A stretch of DNA of 39,963 nucleotides from Paramecium octaurelia (lineage: Eukaryota; Ciliophora; Oligohymenophorea; Peniculida; Parameciidae): contig CAJJDP010000196.1 in the NCBI GenBank assembly GCA_905182995.1, positions 12,197-52,159 on the forward strand. The letters run 5' to 3'. Positions within the stretch are counted from its first letter, which is position 1; each line of letters starts with the position of its first letter. A program made the translations under genes and the position numbers. Positions 36,204-39,963 of the stretch are shown in pieces. Below the pieces are notes generated by a model that saw nothing but the letters and a program-made list of their open reading frames with translations, made no database searches and was not told the origin of the DNA.

Positions 36204-37698
36204 TAATTAAAAAAAGAAATATAAATTTAAATATTCAACAAATATAAAGAAAGAATGAATGCTTAAACTTTACTTACATGATAATCAACGTTGAGTTAAT
36301 CAATGATAATTAGAAGAATGCTATCAAGTGGGTACCAAACGATTTGAATTAGTATTTAATTAAAGGATATAAATACAAGTTTTAAGTAGATTATTGTTCT
36401 GTGCTGTTACTCTATATTTTTCTTTCTTGATTTGTTTTATTGAAACTTTATAATGTTATTTATATGATGGTTAAGTTAGAATTTTATTATCAGGGTATTC
36501 CTCTCAATAATTTGAATCCAATTATAATAGATAATAATAAATTTGCTAAATCAAATTCAGAAACAAACTTTTTATTATTGACTGATTGATTAAAAATTTC
36601 AGAGATTTTATTGAGAATAGATTAGTAATTTAAATATTATGTAGCAAATTTTGAACAACCATATTAATAAAATATTCTCTATTAGAAGCTTACTTTTTTG
36701 TTGCATCATATATTATATTTATAAACTGATATAATTTTGTTATTTGTAAATATTAGGCGATATTTATAATAATTTATTTTTTTTAAAGAAACAAAATCTA
36801 TATATCCAAGATTGTAAAGAGAGATTTAATCTGATTACATAGTTTAATAAACAAAACTCCTCTTTTTCTCCTTTAATATTTAATTAGTAAAATTTAATTC
36901 AATCAGGTGATGTTTTTAATATACTTTTTCATGTAAACTTAAAGAACTTATAGAAATATCAACTAAATTCATAATTCACCCTTCCAATCCTTAAATGAAA
37001 GTAATATTTATCATTTATTTATATGAATATACTTGTAGCATCAAATTTGAATAAACTTGAACATACTTTGTAAGATTCTAAAATATATAAATATTTGGGT
37101 TTAGAAGTAGGATATCAAATGGAAACAAGTAATCTAAAGTTAAATTAGCTAAGCTAAACTCAGAGTTATAGTAAATTTACAAGGGTACTGATGAAACATT
37201 AGTTAAAGAGGGATTTTTTTCATTAAGCCTTATTAGTAGTTATCTTTAATAAGAAATCTAAAGGGTTGGTCCTAATTAGAATATCTTTTTGAGGACAGTA
37301 TAGAGCATCAAACAATTTAACTAATTTTCGAGCTAAACAAAATACTTGGATACGGGCAAAACAGTTCAATTTTTATATAGAAATTACTGATTAAATGCAA
37401 TATGATTGTTAAAATAGATTATTTGATGAATAATTGAGAAATTATTAGATATATGATGTTTATCACAATATTTTTAATTTATGAAAAGAAAGAGAAATTA
37501 GAAGAGAATAGGATAAAATAAATATTTATTGTATTGTTCTTCTTCAGTTTGCAAGTTGTGTAAAATGAGAGCTTAAGGCTTTCTTCGATCCAACACTAAC
37601 AATCAAACCAGATAATCAACCTTGTATAATATTATTTTCAAAAATTTTAAATTAATCAGAAGAACCATATCAATACAATTAAAATTAATTTCTTCTAT
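36204..37698. repeat. exact direct repeat, right copy (starts at N)
   Basis: The second copy of 34708-36202 with a constant offset of 1,496, continuing into unique sequence after 37698. Confidence 0.93.
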
Positions 37699-39963
37699 CT
37701 AATGCAAGGATTTTTCTGTTTTTAAATTATTTATTAGAAGTGAAAATAAATGAATTTGGATAGAAACCCTACTACTACATTTCGTATTGAAGTTGCAATG
37801 GTTAAATATGATGTAGTGTCATTTATTCCTTGTTTTGGAATAAAAGAATTTTAATTATTTGTAAAACAAAGATAAAATAAATTGATTTAGGCTCCTCAAA
37901 CTTGCCTTTTGAAATTTGTTTTTTTGGGTTAGAAGCCTTTGTTTACAATGCTATGAAGGTTGGGAATATTAATTGCAAGATTAGAGATGTAAGCCAATTG
38001 TGGCTTATTTTAGTTTGACAAATCTCAATATAAAGTTAATAGTTTAAGATATCATACTATTTAAGTTGTATTCACACTTCAAAATCGTTTTTCCCTACAA
38101 AAAAGTTGTTTTAAAAGTATGATACTATCATTATTTCTGATTGTAGCTATTTGAAAAAATAACTTCATTAAATTAATTTAAAAGAAACTCTCATAAGTTC
38201 TGGGTTCAAATATTACTTTTGTTAAACAATTGTCATTTTCATTCTAATTTGAATTTAATTTGCTTTTTTATTTGGCCATAAATTTCTTATGCATATAATT
38301 TCAATGTTAAAAAATGATTTGAAGTAGATTAATTAAATTGTAAATTTCTGAATGAGTATATTCAATATTTTAATCATAATATACTTTTAAATATAAGAAT
38401 AATCATAAAATAATGATGTAACCTGGTTTGAAGAGAGGGTTTTATTCTTATTAAATGGAAATTTAGAATACAACATTTTAAATGAAGTTCTCAGATAATT
38501 TAGAGATTCTCTACTTTCAAAATGGAATATTTGAAGAAAACAAGAGTCAGCATAATAATATAGAAAAAAGAATAGAAAAGCCTATTTTGTGATGAAGCAA
38601 AAAAATTCATGTATAAGTTATGAATATTATCAAGCTATCTAACTTTATAAGATAGAAATTATACTCTATTACAAATAATACTGAAATAATAAGTTTTTCA
38701 CCTGTTTAGGATGTTTGAAATTGAGTTATTAGAGGATATTTGAAGCTCTAAGCAATTCTATAATATAAGGATTATACTTTTATTATAATCTTGAATACAA
38801 AAATGTCTTTGTTAATTGATTAATTCTTTAAAAAGGGTATAAGCATGTGATTATTAAGTTTTAGAAGAAATAACAGTTGATTGATAAAATAGTATATGAT
38901 TTTTGATTGGCAAATCGTTTTACCTCAACTGGTGGAAATTGCCCCTGAGTTATTATAAGGTAAATATAATAAAGTGCGAAAGTTAAATTCGAGAATCATT
39001 AATTAATTGAGTGAAGAAGGAAAGTCTGCTACATAGTTTAATAAATAAGAATCCTTGTAAACAAATATAAGAATTAGGATCACTCAATTAATGCTAAAAA
39101 ATAAAATGATCAATTAAAATTGAAGCTGTACGATTTAAATTGATGGTTTTCTTCAACTTAAAATATGATAAGTTTAATGAGCAAATCTATAACTCAAAAA
39201 ATATTGACTAATTTTAATTTCTAAATTCTATGAGTTTATTATCTTAAAAGAAATTTGTTTATAATTATTCGCATAAAACTTAATGCTGTTTAATCAAAAG
39301 GAGGAAAGTTTAAATCAAAATTTTTATTGTAGTTTGTATAATCCTAAAATCCTAGAAATTATTAGTATTAGAAGATGGAACTTAAGAGTAGGAATATGGT
39401 TGTTTATTATAAGCATTCTGAAATATTTTTCATAAGCAAAGGATAATGATCTGAAATAGAAAAAGTTTTTTTTTTCAAACTGCATACAGATATTGGAAAA
39501 ATATCCAACATTTTCTTTTTCTTTGGCATAAGATATTATCATAAAACTACTTAAAGGATTTTAACATCAATTAAAATGTTATATAAATTCAAAGTTTTTT
39601 TTGTTTATCAAGTGTTAATGTTTTAATAGAAAAATAACTCTTCATAAACTTAGGACTACACATGGAACTGTTGAAAATATGACCAATTAGTTTTATATAT
39701 TTTCGAATAAATCATGGATGCAGAATTTATAGATGAGAATATAATTGTTATTTTTGATTATTTTAGATAAGATTTGCTCAAGAATTTCTGTTTAACAATA
39801 TCAAAATCGAATTATACTAATAAACAAAATATTTTAAGTTTTCCAAATTATTACAAAATATAGATATGGTAGATAAGATAAGGTGAGCTTTAAAGTGCAT
39901 GGGAATTTCATTATTAGATTGATGATATATATATTCTTAATGTAGAACACTAAACATTTTAGA
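37699..39963. other. unassigned; possible kinase remnant near 38.9 kb
   Basis: A plus-strand frame from ATG 37751 (MNLDRNPTTTFRIEVAMVKY) closes after about 70 codons and has no known motif. Near 38880-38940 a plus-strand frame reads IDKIVYDF, then TGA, then LANRFTSTGG, which could be the DFG region of a kinase with Gly changed to TGA; no other kinase motif is convincing, so this is only a hint. A standard-code frame on the minus strand at 39324-39542 is low-complexity and probably not real. Confidence 0.3.

Noticed and set aside
39324..39542. Standard-code minus-strand ORF of 72 codons
   Set aside because: Composition is typical of AT noise and there is no motif; this length is expected by chance.
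1..39963. Telomeric repeats, rRNA genes, CRISPR arrays, transposase genes
   Set aside because: None seen. The direct repeats present are explained by the N junctions or by exon arrays.

Overview
The window reads as macronuclear-type DNA of a ciliate, most likely a Paramecium. It is extremely A+T-rich. Long frames with recognisable domains appear only if TAA and TAG are read as glutamine and TGA is the only stop. The introns that fit are tiny (about 21-39 nt, mostly GTA...AG). Frames called with the standard code are therefore almost all shadows. With one stop codon in such AT-rich DNA, open frames of 100-230 codons arise by chance, so frame length alone was not used as proof of a gene.

Layout. 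1-5.3 kb: a minus-strand WD40 gene whose 5' half and upstream flank recur as a diverged copy across a single N. 5.3-8.6 kb: no identified gene; probably decayed coding DNA. 8.6-10.1 kb: an intact plus-strand WD40 paralogue with a Cys/His-rich B-box-like N-terminus. 11-15.4 kb: three decayed protein kinase genes (AGC type; PH-domain kinase; MAPKK-like), all frameshifted and missing catalytic residues. 15.6-16.4 kb: an unrecognised gene with a 23-nt intron. 16.7-20 kb: a 1,625-bp segment present twice around a single N, carrying a broken zinc-finger/coiled-coil gene. 20-25.8 kb: no confident gene. 25.8-27.9 kb: a B-box plus TPR gene with one intron per TPR unit, damaged in two places. 29.6-32.5 kb: an intact 14-exon gene for a MORN-variant-like repeat protein with one intron per repeat. 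33.9-34.7 kb: a secreted protein with a C-terminal beta/gamma-crystallin-like domain. 34.7-37.7 kb: a second exact duplication (1,495 bp) around a single N. 37.7-40 kb: nothing firm.

Intact genes and wrecks are interleaved, and the coding density is well below what is usual for Paramecium somatic DNA. The three single-N junctions, each flanked by a direct repeat ending exactly at the N, look like contig joins whose overlaps were not merged, so about 3.1 kb (possibly 4.5 kb) of the window may be duplicated artificially. The genes form no single pathway. The shared theme is repeat-containing scaffold proteins (WD40, TPR, MORN-like) and kinases, families that are greatly expanded in Paramecium. 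The most interesting biology is the exon-per-repeat organisation of the TPR and MORN-like genes and their introns, many of which are multiples of three and free of stops.
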